Origin: JAUWTJ01 sp965603015 | GTDB taxonomy: Bacteria; Pseudomonadota; Alphaproteobacteria; M2410 | DNA length: 64,000 nt | Direction of reading: 5' to 3' | Assembly (NCBI GenBank): GCA_965603015.1 | Contig: CBFDBJ010000008.1 | Coordinates: 1 to 64,000 of the forward strand | Translations under genes and position numbers: made by a program | Notes under the pieces: model-generated | Databases searched by the model: none | What the model was told of the DNA's origin: nothing | The model's input: only the letters and a program-made list of their open reading frames with translations | In this document: in pieces, positions 1 to 8,206 of the stretch | How positions within the stretch are numbered: position 1 is the first letter of the stretch | Layout: every line of letters begins with the position of its first letter

Positions 1-324
1 CTTGCCCTCGTAAGTGACATCAAGACGTTTGAAAGGCTCGACCACCTCGATCTTGAGGCCGCCGGCGTTCATCTCCCTGTTGTGGGTGATCTCCGGCTTG
101 GCATAGGTGAAGGCGATGCGGCCATCGGGGAGATAGAGGCAGGTGGTCATCTCGGCATAGCGTTCGTTGACCCGGTTGCCGAGGCGAAACCAGCCACCAA
201 CCGCCTGGTCGCCATCATAGATGTTGAGATACATGGACTCATTATAGTTTTGGGCAGCTTCCGGCTCGTGACAATATTCGTCTTCCGGATCGAGCTTCAG
301 CTTCAGGCCGTTTGGCAGTTTCAT
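1..324 (-). CDS. DUF7064/7065-like hypothetical protein (partial, 3' end off window)
   Basis: The minus frame is open from an ATG at 324 to the window edge, giving the first 108 residues. They begin MKLPNGLKLKLDPEDEY and contain NESMYLNIYD, GGWFRLGNR, ERYAEMTTCLYLPDGR and a following Lys/Pro-rich strand. This pattern of short beta strands resembles the N-terminal half of the DUF7065/DUF7064 (AttH/CrtC lipocalin-like) proteins that often sit near CoA-ester and steroid-type catabolic genes. That assignment is recalled from family patterns and not computed. No catalytic residue can be named. The upstream GAGGAGCAAACCC (minus strand) is a good ribosome-binding site for this start. The C-terminal half is outside the window, so the function is left open. 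Confidence 0.6.
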   Translation of the reverse strand, partial: MKLPNGLKLKLDPEDEYCHEPEAAQNYNESMYLNIYDGDQAVGGWFRLGNRVNERYAEMTTCLYLPDGRIAFTYAKPEITHNREMNAGGLKIEVVEPFKRLDVTYEGK

Positions 325-447
325 GGGTTTGCTCCTCGCCGTATTTTGGATAGTTTAGACCAGTGGTGTCTGCTGGCAAGGAAAAGAACAACAGACTCGT
401 TCTTCAGCCTTAAGTGTGTGTTTTCGGATATTCAATTTCCATCCTAA

Positions 448-520
448 TGTCATTGCCGGGCTTGACCCGGCAATCCAGAGCGGGCTTCACTGGATACCCG
501 GGTCAAGCCCGGGTATGACA
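448..520. repeat. Intergenic palindromic repeat, copy 1
   Basis: A TGTCAT...ATGACA bounded element. Two internal inverted arms (CCGGGCTTGACCCGG and CCCGGGTCAAGCCCGGG) are separated by the motif ATCCAG...CTGGAT. It lies just upstream of the permease gene. Six relatives occur in this window. Confidence 0.8.
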
Positions 521-547
521 TAAGGAAGAGAGGAAAAGGGGCGAAAC

Positions 548-1765
548 ATGTCAGACCAAAAACTAAACCGCGCACTCGGATTTCCGCTGCTTGTCCTCTA
601 TGGCCTCGGCACCGTTGTCGGCGCGGGGATCTATGCGGTGATCGGGGAAGTGGCGGCGGGCGCCGGCGTCTATACGCCGCTGACGTTTCTGGTTGCCGCC
701 GCGATGGCGCTCTTCAGCGCGATGTCTCTGGCAGAGCTTTCGGCGCGCTACCCGAAGGCTGCGGGTGAAGCGGTTTTTGTGCGCGAGGGGTTTGGCCTGA
801 AGCCGCTATCGACCCTCGTCGGGTTGCTTGTGGTGCTGTCAGGTATTGTCTCGGCGGCGACCATTATCAACGGCGCCGTGGGTTATGTGCAGGCGCTTAT
901 CCCGCTTGATCGCAGTATCATCGTGATCACCCTGGCGGTGTCTCTGGCGGCCATTGCCTCGCTTGGCGTGCGGCAGTCTGTCGGGGCTGCGGCCGTGATC
1001 TCGGTCATCGAGATTGTCGGGCTGCTCGTCGTCATCTGGTCGGGGCGCCTTGAGCTTGTTCATTTACCGGAGATATACGCCTCGGCGCCACCGCTTGACC
1101 TTTCTCTTTTCACGACAGGGGTTATGGGCGGCGCGCTGCTGGCGTTTTTCGCCTTTATCGGGTTTGAAGATATGGTCAATATGGCCGAGGAGGTCAAAGA
1201 CCCGGTGCGCATCATGCCGCGCGCCATCCTCACGGTTCTTGCGCTGTCCTCGATCATCTATGTCGCGCTGGCGCTGGTGATCGTTGCGGCGATGGATATG
1301 GACGCCTTGCGTGATAGCGGTGCGCCGCTGGCCGATGTCTTTGCGCAAACGTCGGGGCTTGATGGCCGTATCATTTCCCTCGTCGCAATCCTGGCCATTA
1401 TCAATGGCGGACTGGTGCAGATCATTATGGGCGCGCGGGTGATCTATGGGCTGACCAACCAGGGCTCTTTGCCGAAAGTTTTGGGGCGCGTGAACGCGAA
1501 GACCCGCACGCCGGTTCTGGCAACGGTGATTGTCTCGGGCATTGTCCTGGTGCTGGCACTGGCCGGAACGCTCTCGGGGCTTGCGTCGATCACCTCGCTC
1601 CTCTTGCTGACGGTTTTCACGCTGGTCAACCTGGCCTTGCTGAGGATCAAGGCGCGCGTCGCCCCGCCCCACGGCGCACCCAACTATCCGTGGTTCGTGC
1701 CGGTCCTCGGAGCGCTGATCAGCGGCGGGTTTGTGGTCTGGAAGCTGGCGGAGGTTCTGGTTTGA
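548..1765 (+). CDS. APC-superfamily amino acid permease
   Basis: A 405-residue protein that is hydrophobic throughout, with about 11-12 probable membrane helices. It starts with the first-helix signature of the amino acid-polyamine-organocation family (GTVVGAGIYAVIG, residues 22-34, with the helix-breaking G25-A-G27-I). A second family-type stretch is FAFIGFEDMVNMAEEVKDP near residues 205-223, with the conserved acidic and EEVKxP residues. This supports an inner-membrane secondary transporter for amino acids or related amines; the substrate cannot be read from sequence. The ATG has a purine-rich GAGGAAAAGGGG Shine-Dalgarno about 8 nt upstream. It stands alone, with a palindromic repeat before it and a convergent membrane gene after it. 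Length is slightly short for the family (usually 420-480). Confidence 0.85.
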   Translation: MSDQKLNRALGFPLLVLYGLGTVVGAGIYAVIGEVAAGAGVYTPLTFLVAAAMALFSAMSLAELSARYPKAAGEAVFVREGFGLKPLSTLVGLLVVLSGIVSAATIINGAVGYVQALIPLDRSIIVITLAVSLAAIASLGVRQSVGAAAVISVIEIVGLLVVIWSGRLELVHLPEIYASAPPLDLSLFTTGVMGGALLAFFAFIGFEDMVNMAEEVKDPVRIMPRAILTVLALSSIIYVALALVIVAAMDMDALRDSGAPLADVFAQTSGLDGRIISLVAILAIINGGLVQIIMGARVIYGLTNQGSLPKVLGRVNAKTRTPVLATVIVSGIVLVLALAGTLSGLASITSLLLLTVFTLVNLALLRIKARVAPPHGAPNYPWFVPVLGALISGGFVVWKLAEVLV

Positions 1766-1797
1766 AGTTCGAGCTCAGGGCGGCGGCGATTTTTTGT

Positions 1798-2340
1798 TCA
1801 AAGATTCCGAGCTGACCGCAGAAGCCTGACGATGGTCTGAGCTTTGATCATGAGAGTAAGACCCACTCCGACTTTTATAATTGGCGCTGTCCACTTCCAG
1901 TAGAAGTGCAATTCCCAGTGTACAGACAGTCCATCAGCACTAAGCAGTGTATCTACTGTCTGCATGGCCTGAAAAATCATGCTCATCAAACCGGTCACAA
2001 GGAAATAAAGACCCAGTGTTGAAATCAAAGTGAAGTGAAGATCTCTGAAATCGCGTTGCCCGCTGTCGGATGGACTTGAGGCTTCTTTCGCCTCTGGTTT
2101 CCGAGGCAAAATAAGTTCCGGCTTGAACCATAGAAGAGCGGAGCTTAGAAGAAGTATTGCATAGAATAAGAGAGTATGAGTCCAGGGATTGGCCCAGAAA
2201 GTAAAGCTTTCCTCCGAGAACATTTCTTCGAGTGGCTGGAACATCAAGAACCATTGCGGCATCTGTGTGACGAGAAATACAAAGATCCACACCGCAGCGA
2301 TGCGAACGCCAATGATCAAAACCTGTCTTTCAGTCATCAA
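1798..2340 (-). CDS. Hypothetical four-helix membrane protein
   Basis: A 180-residue protein with four probable transmembrane segments (about residues 8-28, 52-72, 105-125 and 148-166). A charged cytoplasmic or periplasmic loop rich in Lys/Glu/Ser lies between helices 2 and 3. No family is recognised. Base composition is visibly more AT-rich than the flanking genes, which fits either a recently acquired or a fast-evolving gene. It is convergent with the permease, and a short AT-rich gap (2341-2407) separates it from the dioxygenase stop. The start is the first of two consecutive ATGs; the second is equally possible. Coding status rests on the clean hydrophobic periodicity and the lack of a better overlapping ORF. 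Confidence 0.6.
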   Translation of the reverse strand: MMTERQVLIIGVRIAAVWIFVFLVTQMPQWFLMFQPLEEMFSEESFTFWANPWTHTLLFYAILLLSSALLWFKPELILPRKPEAKEASSPSDSGQRDFRDLHFTLISTLGLYFLVTGLMSMIFQAMQTVDTLLSADGLSVHWELHFYWKWTAPIIKVGVGLTLMIKAQTIVRLLRSARNL

Positions 2341-2407
2341 AAACCTCAGAGTCGAATTGTGATAATCGATAGTGTAGGTGATTGACTATGCATGCACAAG
2401 TATATGC

Positions 2408-3265
2408 CTAAACCGGAGCGGTGCCTGCCGTTGTCGTGCGCCACATGACGCGGCGGTGGCCGTCGAAGCCGGCGTCGGCGAAGTGCTGGACGCGGCGGTT
2501 ATCCCACATGGTGAGCATATTCTTTTGCCATTTGTGACGATAGACAAATTCGTCTTTGGTGGTAAAGGCGCAGAGGAAATCAAGCAGCGCTTTGCCCTCT
2601 TCGGCGTTCAAGCCGTCGATGCCGATGGTATAGACCCGGTTGATCCAGAGGACCTTCTCTCCGGTGTCCGGGTGTGTGCGGATGATTGGGTGCGTGCGCT
2701 CGTCTTTGGCCGAGTCTGACGGGACAATCTTGAGCGAGCGGGTCGGGTCATTTTCGTTGCCGTAAAAGCCTTCTTTTGAATAAGGCAGGACAGCGCTGTG
2801 GATGCCGCGCAGGTCTTCGAGAAACGCTTTCATCTTGTCGGACAGTGCGAGCCAGGCGGCGTGGCCATCGGCAAACAGCGTGTCGCCGCCGACCGGGGGC
2901 ACGATGTGGCCGTAGAGGATGGTGGCGGCGGGCGGTTTTTCCTGAAAGGTATAGTCTGTATGCCAGCCGCCGCCGAAGTGTGATGCGGTCTCGGCCGGTT
3001 CGCGGCGCAGCTCCAGCACATTGGGATGACCCTCCATGGGGACAATGAATTCGGTGAGGCCGTAATCGCCCATGGCTTCGGTAAACCCCTCAAGCCCGGA
3101 CGGGGTCAGATCCTGATCAGGGAAATACACAACGCCGTGGGTGTGCCAGGCGTCCTTGATCTCGGCGACGATGTTCTGCGTCAGGGGCTGCGCAAGATTG
3201 ACGCCACGGATCTCGGCGCCGAAGCCGTTCGAATTGGGGGTCACTGTGATGTGTTGATAGGCCAA
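2408..3265 (-). CDS. TauD/TfdA-family Fe(II)/2-oxoglutarate dioxygenase
   Basis: A 285-residue protein with the layout of the taurine/2,4-D dioxygenase family. The metal-binding HxD is WHTD (H102, D104), preceded by GGG. The distal iron ligand lies in WDNRRVQH (H261). Arg residues RR(V)MWR at 271-276 fit the 2-oxoglutarate carboxylate-binding position. Such enzymes hydroxylate small organic substrates such as sulfonates, phenoxy acids or acylated amines, releasing succinate and CO2. The substrate is not deducible here, and no tau or ssu transport genes are adjacent. The minus-strand start has AGGGAGAGAA upstream, a strong Shine-Dalgarno. Length is typical (280-300). The family is certain; the substrate is unknown. 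Confidence 0.9.
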   Translation of the reverse strand: MAYQHITVTPNSNGFGAEIRGVNLAQPLTQNIVAEIKDAWHTHGVVYFPDQDLTPSGLEGFTEAMGDYGLTEFIVPMEGHPNVLELRREPAETASHFGGGWHTDYTFQEKPPAATILYGHIVPPVGGDTLFADGHAAWLALSDKMKAFLEDLRGIHSAVLPYSKEGFYGNENDPTRSLKIVPSDSAKDERTHPIIRTHPDTGEKVLWINRVYTIGIDGLNAEEGKALLDFLCAFTTKDEFVYRHKWQKNMLTMWDNRRVQHFADAGFDGHRRVMWRTTTAGTAPV

Positions 3266-3398
3266 GTTGATTCTCTCCCTTTTTCCTGAAGCCTAACTGA
3301 GGGGCGGACGCGATAGCAAGGTTCGCTTCGCCTTGCGCGATATCCTAAGGTCTTGTCTTCTCCTGCTGATTCGCCCTTCCCGAAGGACTTTGTTTTTT

Positions 3399-4250
3399 AT
3401 GAGCCTTTCCGTTCTTGCCCTGATCATGTTTGCTGCCCTGTTGCATGCGACGTGGAATGCGCTGATCAAGCTTGGTGGCGACCGGCTGATTATTATGGCG
3501 CTGCTTTCGGGGAGTTCCGGCGTGATCGGGCTTTGCCTGACGCCGTTCTTTCCGCTGCCAGCCGCAGCCTCCTGGCCTTTCATTGCGGCAACTTCGTTTA
3601 TCCACATTGGCTACATCTGGTTTTTGACCAAGGCCTACGACCATGGTGACTTTGGCGTGGTCTATCCGATTGCCCGCGGTGTGGCTCCGCTTTTGACGGC
3701 AACGGGCGCGATGATCTTCGGCGGCGAGTTTCTTAGCGGGACGAGCCTTGCCGGTGTGGCCATCATCGCGACCGGGATCATGAGTCTTGCCCATGACGGG
3801 GGCACGAGAGCGAGCGAAGGTGAAACGCACCCGTTAAAGCCCGTGCTCTACGCGCTGGCCACTGGCTGTTTTATCGCCAGCTATACGCTGGTTGACGGGT
3901 TCGGGGTGCGGGTATCGGGAACCGTTGGCGGTTATACGGCCTGGCTGTTTGCTCTCCACGGGTTGCCGCTGGTTATCATGGTGATGTTTATTCGCAGAGA
4001 TGGCCTTGTGCTGGCGGCGCGGCAGAACTGGAAGAGGGGCGCTGTCGGCGGCGCGTTTTCCATTGCGGCCTACTGGATTGTGATCTGGGCGTTCACGCTG
4101 GGAGCGATTGCGCCGGTTGCGGCGCTGCGCGAAACCAGTGTGGTGTTCGCGGCGATCTTTGCGGCGGTTCACCTCAGGGAGGGGTTCGGCGTGAGGCGCG
4201 GCCTGTCGGCCCTGCTTGTGGCGTCGGGCATTATTTTGTTGGCGTTTTAG
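3399..4250 (+). CDS. EamA-type (DMT superfamily) transporter
   Basis: A 283-residue integral membrane protein with about ten short helices arranged as two EamA-like halves (residues about 5-130 and 145-283). The N-terminus reads MFAALLHATWNALIK. The second half contains LREtSVVFAAIFAAV, the usual helix-9 region of the family. A longer frame begins at 3333, but the ATG at 3399 is preferred: it places the first helix directly at the N-terminus, as usual, and GAAGGA lies upstream. DMT proteins export or exchange amino acids, nucleobases and other metabolites; no substrate can be assigned. It is divergent from the dioxygenase gene with about 130 bp between them. Confidence 0.85.
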   Translation: MSLSVLALIMFAALLHATWNALIKLGGDRLIIMALLSGSSGVIGLCLTPFFPLPAAASWPFIAATSFIHIGYIWFLTKAYDHGDFGVVYPIARGVAPLLTATGAMIFGGEFLSGTSLAGVAIIATGIMSLAHDGGTRASEGETHPLKPVLYALATGCFIASYTLVDGFGVRVSGTVGGYTAWLFALHGLPLVIMVMFIRRDGLVLAARQNWKRGAVGGAFSIAAYWIVIWAFTLGAIAPVAALRETSVVFAAIFAAVHLREGFGVRRGLSALLVASGIILLAF

Positions 4251-4279
4251 CCTGGGTATTTTCGCTCGACATCAGTAGT

Positions 4280-4399
4280 TGTCATCCCGGCCACAGAGCC
4301 GGGATCTCGGGGCACGATGTGGGGACTTACTCAAATAGCGGTCGGTCGCTCGATCCTGCCTTGAGATCCCGGATCGCGCTTCGCTTGTCCGGGACGACA
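4280..4399. repeat. Intergenic palindromic repeat, copy 2 (divergent)
   Basis: Bounded by TGTCAT at the left and GACGACA at the right. The inverted arms are CCCGG...CCGGGATCTCGG and GAGATCCCGGATC...GTCCGGGA. It is longer and more diverged than copy 1 and lies between two convergent genes. Confidence 0.65.
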
Positions 4400-4417
4400 A
4401 TCGAAGGGGTGCTTGCT

Positions 4418-5746
4418 TTAAGTCGGGAAGCGCGCCTTTTGCGCAAGGCGGTGCCAGTGAAAGCGGTAGGCGGGCGATCCGGCGTTGCGGGCCGGTGTGG
4501 CCTCGGCGAGGCGCAGCCACTTTTGCGTCGCTTCATCGGCTGTGTCCCAAGCATCCTGACAGGACGTTGCGGGATCTGTCCCAAGGGCTTTTGCGACCAT
4601 CTCGTCCTCAAGCTGGTCGCGTTCGCGCTCGAAGGCGCCGAGCCTTGCGGCATAGTCCTTCAGGACCGCACGGTGGAGCGTCTCATGGCGCCACCACAGG
4701 GAGGCTGTGTCATAGGTGCCGGACGGCCTGGCGGCAAGTTGACGGGGCAGCTGGGCCGGGTCGAGGGACAGGGGCTTGAAGATGCCAGTGTCAGGGGCCG
4801 CGGTCGCGGTCATGAAATGTCTGTCGCCATTCTCGCTCAGGACAGAGACCTGTGAGCAGACGGTCTGACCGAAACGGCGGGCCGGACCAAACGAAGCGTG
4901 GGCGCAGATGGTGCCGTTCATGAGGCCGTCGGGTCGCCAGTTCGGATTGCCGGATGCGCCCTTGCCGCGATCGCGCAGTATACGCATCATATCGGGCGGT
5001 GTGAGGCTGCCGCGCCCTTCGGCAAGGCACGCCGTTGTACGCCGCCAGCGTGTCGGTCCGGAGGCCAGTTCGCTCAGGACTTTTGCGCCGAAAATGTCAC
5101 GAAAGTTGAAGCTCGTGCCCTTTGTCCAGCCGACAGTTTCTGCCAGCGCTTCGAGGCCGTCGCTCATGGCCTCAAAGGTTTCGCCTATTGTGAGGGTGTT
5201 TGAGATGCTGCGCGTGCCTGTGACTTTCTCGCAAATCCATTCCCGGCCGATGGTTTCAAGCACAAAGGCGCAGGTCCGGTCGGCGATGAGAAAGGAATTG
5301 TGATAGTAAAACCGGGCGGCCTGTGGGTGACCGCAATTGCCGCTTTGGCCATAGGTTTCAACAAGCGTGCACAGCAGGGTCAAGGCTTCTCTTGCCGAAG
5401 TGGCCCGTTCGAGGCCAAGGCGGACCATGTCCATGCCGATGAGGCCGGGGGTTTTGCCGGGGGGCACTTTTGTCAGGATTGCCTCGTTGCCGATTGCAAC
5501 TCCGTGTTCATTGGCGCCCATCTCGGCGCCCCACATCCAGTAGGGCCGCGACAGCATCACCGCGTGAGTGCACGGCGCTTGCGGGATTTCGATATAGGTG
5601 AGCTGGACGCTCGTGCCTGCCGCGTGATTTTGAGCGGGCAGTACCTCGACAATCTGGGCCTCATTGGCGTCGCGGTCACTGTTTTTTGCAAACAGCGTCG
5701 CGCCGGCCTTTGTCGCCGAACCAAGGGCCACCATGGTGTCGCACAT
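4418..5746 (-). CDS. C69-family peptidase (secernin-like)
   Basis: A 442-residue member of the C69 dipeptidase/secernin group of N-terminal nucleophile hydrolases. The protein begins MCDTMVAL, so Cys2 is placed to become the catalytic nucleophile after Met removal. The family block LFAKNSDRDANEAQ follows at residues 19-32, and GANEHGVAIGNEA lies at about 77-89. Further family-type blocks are LVETYGQSGNCGH and WICEKV. Bacterial secernin-like members are little characterised; dipeptidase activity or an amidohydrolase-like role is inferred from the family only. No signal peptide is present, so it is probably cytoplasmic. It is divergent from the PAP2-like gene with about 110 bp between them. Length is normal. 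Confidence 0.85.
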   Translation of the reverse strand: MCDTMVALGSATKAGATLFAKNSDRDANEAQIVEVLPAQNHAAGTSVQLTYIEIPQAPCTHAVMLSRPYWMWGAEMGANEHGVAIGNEAILTKVPPGKTPGLIGMDMVRLGLERATSAREALTLLCTLVETYGQSGNCGHPQAARFYYHNSFLIADRTCAFVLETIGREWICEKVTGTRSISNTLTIGETFEAMSDGLEALAETVGWTKGTSFNFRDIFGAKVLSELASGPTRWRRTTACLAEGRGSLTPPDMMRILRDRGKGASGNPNWRPDGLMNGTICAHASFGPARRFGQTVCSQVSVLSENGDRHFMTATAAPDTGIFKPLSLDPAQLPRQLAARPSGTYDTASLWWRHETLHRAVLKDYAARLGAFERERDQLEDEMVAKALGTDPATSCQDAWDTADEATQKWLRLAEATPARNAGSPAYRFHWHRLAQKARFPT

Positions 5747-5858
5747 CGTTCGTTAACCCGTTGTTGTTGTTTGGGCGTCATTTGGACTTCATTAGCGTCT
5801 GTGCGCTAGTTTGGCAGGGAACGCAAATCGGAACAACTGCAGATCTCGAAGGGTTCCC

Positions 5859-6944
5859 ATGGCAAAAGACTATCTCCGCAATGCCGGCCAGGCTGTTGTT
5901 CAGGAAATCCTTGAACACCGCGTGTTGGTTGGCATTGTTGTCTTGTACTGCGTCTTTGCGCTTGTGCTCGGGTATCGGTTCCAGCGCGAGGTTGATCTGT
6001 TTCTCTATTCAAAATATTTTCTGGGCATGATCGCCCTGGTGGGTCTGGCCTTTGTTTATAGACGGTTTGCCAGGCTTATGGGGCAACCAGGCAGGCGCCC
6101 TGTCCTGAAGAACCTGTACGCCGATCTGAAAAGGGATGTAACGCCCGGGCAGGTGGTCGGCGGCGGATTTCTATTCCTTGTGTTCTCGACCTATTTTTCC
6201 GCCTTCCAGTCGGTCAAGGCGATGATCCCGGCGGTCAAACCTTTCACCTATGATGTGGCTTTCGCGGAAGTCGACCGGGTGGTCCATTTCGGGTTTTATC
6301 CTCATGAGCTGTTGCAGCCGCTGCTTGGCTATCCGATTGCAACGTTCGTCATTCAGTTCTTTTATAATATCTGGTTCCTCCTGATGCTCGGGGTACTGGC
6401 CTGGCAGATGTTCGATCGACGCGTGCCGCACTTGCGGATGCGGTTTTTGGTCAGCTTCGCGCTGGTGTGGTTTGTGGTCGGCTCGCTCGGCGCCATTCAT
6501 CTGTCCTCGGCGGGGCCGGTCTACTTTGACCGGGTGACCGGGCTTGACGGTCCGTATGGTGATCACATGGCCTGGCTGTGGTCGGTCTACGAACTTTCGC
6601 CGCTGTTTACCCTCGACATGCAGGAGCTGCTCTGGGAGCACTACTCTGCTGCTGACCTTGCCTCGGGAACCGGAATTTCAGCGATGCCCAGCGTCCATGT
6701 CTCCATTGCAACGCTGCTGTTCCTGCTCTCGCGTCACAGCGGGAAATGGGCGACAGTGATGTTCGGCGTTTTTCTTGCCGGGATCATGGTGGGCTCGGTT
6801 CATCTGGCGTGGCACTATGCCATTGACGGCTACCTGGGCGCGGCCATGGTGTTGGTGATCTGGTGGCTGGTCGGGCGGTTTTATGCAGTCGCCTCCGCGG
6901 AAACCACCGCCAAACCCCTGACAACCGATCCTGTTCAGGCCTGA
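5859..6944 (+). CDS. PAP2/Aur1-like membrane enzyme, paralogue 1
   Basis: A 361-residue polytopic membrane protein. Its C-terminal third carries the lipid phosphatase/phosphotransferase signature: SAMPSVHVS with H280, then VHLAWHYAID with H319 and D323 (pattern H-x3-D). It resembles the inositolphosphotransferase Aur1/Ipt1-like branch of the PAP2 superfamily, whose members move or remove phospho-headgroups on lipids at the membrane. A conserved central block (FQSVKAMIPAVKPF, FYPHELLQPLLGYP) is shared with the next gene. The ATG at 5859 is chosen because an upstream in-frame extension to 5811 is polar and overlaps the probable promoter region. The substrate is unknown. It is probably co-transcribed with its paralogue and the radical SAM gene. 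Confidence 0.8.
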   Translation: MAKDYLRNAGQAVVQEILEHRVLVGIVVLYCVFALVLGYRFQREVDLFLYSKYFLGMIALVGLAFVYRRFARLMGQPGRRPVLKNLYADLKRDVTPGQVVGGGFLFLVFSTYFSAFQSVKAMIPAVKPFTYDVAFAEVDRVVHFGFYPHELLQPLLGYPIATFVIQFFYNIWFLLMLGVLAWQMFDRRVPHLRMRFLVSFALVWFVVGSLGAIHLSSAGPVYFDRVTGLDGPYGDHMAWLWSVYELSPLFTLDMQELLWEHYSAADLASGTGISAMPSVHVSIATLLFLLSRHSGKWATVMFGVFLAGIMVGSVHLAWHYAIDGYLGAAMVLVIWWLVGRFYAVASAETTAKPLTTDPVQA

Positions 6945-7012
6945 TTCGCAATGTGAGCGGCGCTCCTGTTTTCGGGGGTAGCGCCATTGCAGGTGAGGTC
7001 CCATATTGTTGC

Positions 7013-7052
7013 TGGACGGCGCGGCGCTTTTTTCGAAGGGCCGCGCCGCCCA
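7013..7052 (+). other. Strong intercistronic stem-loop
   Basis: Thirteen-base arms (7013-7025 and 7040-7052) pair with a single A/C irregularity around a 14-nt loop that contains six T. It lies 35 nt before the start of the second PAP2 gene. It could be an attenuator, an mRNA-processing or stability element, or a remnant terminator. There is no T-run after the stem. Confidence 0.45.
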
Positions 7053-7087
7053 GGACTTACTTGACCTCACTGGGTGGCAGGAGACTG

Positions 7088-8158
7088 ATGGCGATATCGG
7101 ACCAGACGACGATCAAGATGGCTTTGATCGAGGGTGTAAAGCGCCATCAGGTGATGTTCGCGGTGATGGTCGCCTATTGGGGGCTGTGTTTCTCTCTGGG
7201 TGTGTTTTATGACCGCCAGATCAATCCCTTGCTTTATGCGCCGGTCTTTGCCCTGCTGTTCGTATCGATCGGGCTTTCCCATGTTGCAAGAAGTGTAGTG
7301 GGATTGGTCCGCCAACCAGGGGCGGGTTTTTCCACGGATGCTCTCTATGCGGACTTGAAGAATCGATTTAGTCTGGAAGGCAGTGCCGGGCTCGCGCTCC
7401 TGCTTGTCGGTTTTTCTGTCACGATCTCGCTCTTTCAGTCGGTCAAGGCGGTGATCCCGGTGATCAAGCCGTTTGCCTATGATGCGACTTTTGCGGAAAT
7501 TGACAGGGTGATCCATGGCGGCTTTTACCCTCATGAATTGTTGCAGCCTTTGATGGGCTATCCGCTGGTTACTTTCGCGACACTCCTTCTCTACAATCTC
7601 TGGCTGCCGCTGGTCTTTGTCGTGTTCATATCGCAAGTGCTGGATCGCAGCGACCCGGCCTTGCGGCAACGCTATTTTCTCAGTTTTGCGCTCGGCTGGA
7701 TCCTGATCGGAACCATTGGGGCCATCGCTCTTTCATCGGCCGGTCCGGCCTATTATGCCCGCGTGCTGGGCCTGCCGCCCGGGACGGGACCCTACGCCGA
7801 TCTTATCGCCTACTACGGCGCCGCGGCAGATGTCGTGCCGCTGTTCCTGGCGGATATGCACGAGATGTTGTGGGGGATTTTTGAGAGCGGGGTGCTTCAG
7901 CCCGGGGCCGGGATCTCGGCGATGCCCAGCGTGCATGTGGCGCTGGCAACGCACATGTTCCTTGTGGCGCGGCACAAGGGGCCGGGACGCGCATGGATCT
8001 TCGGGATCTATGGCGCTGTGATCCTGGCCGGTTCGGTCCATCTGGGCTGGCACTATGCGGTTGACGGATATCTGGGAGGCGCCCTGATGGCGCTGATCTG
8101 GTGGCTATCAGGGCTGGTCAGCCGGCCTTTTGATCACGATCAAGGAGCTTTGGGCTAA
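7088..8158 (+). CDS. PAP2/Aur1-like membrane enzyme, paralogue 2
   Basis: A 356-residue protein, clearly homologous along its whole length to the preceding gene. Shared blocks include FQSVKAVIPVIKPF, DRVIHGGFYPHELLQPL and ISAMPSVHVAL. The active-site set is retained: H283 in PSVH, and H318/H322/D326 in VHLGWHYAVD. Six or more membrane helices are expected. The start at 7088 has CAGGAG a few bases upstream; the frame extends to 6863, but that part overlaps the previous gene and is arginine-rich. Both paralogues keep the catalytic residues, which argues against one being a decayed copy. Different substrates or a heteromeric enzyme are possible. The radical SAM gene follows after 48 bp. Confidence 0.8.
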   Translation: MAISDQTTIKMALIEGVKRHQVMFAVMVAYWGLCFSLGVFYDRQINPLLYAPVFALLFVSIGLSHVARSVVGLVRQPGAGFSTDALYADLKNRFSLEGSAGLALLLVGFSVTISLFQSVKAVIPVIKPFAYDATFAEIDRVIHGGFYPHELLQPLMGYPLVTFATLLLYNLWLPLVFVVFISQVLDRSDPALRQRYFLSFALGWILIGTIGAIALSSAGPAYYARVLGLPPGTGPYADLIAYYGAAADVVPLFLADMHEMLWGIFESGVLQPGAGISAMPSVHVALATHMFLVARHKGPGRAWIFGIYGAVILAGSVHLGWHYAVDGYLGGALMALIWWLSGLVSRPFDHDQGALG

Positions 8159-8206
8159 ATTCCCCGACGATGGGTTTTTGTGTCCTCCCGATGAAGGAGC
8201 CAGGTG

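Noticed and set aside
1798..2340. AT-richer membrane gene as evidence of a genomic island
   Set aside because: Only one gene with this composition; no mobility gene or direct repeats around it.
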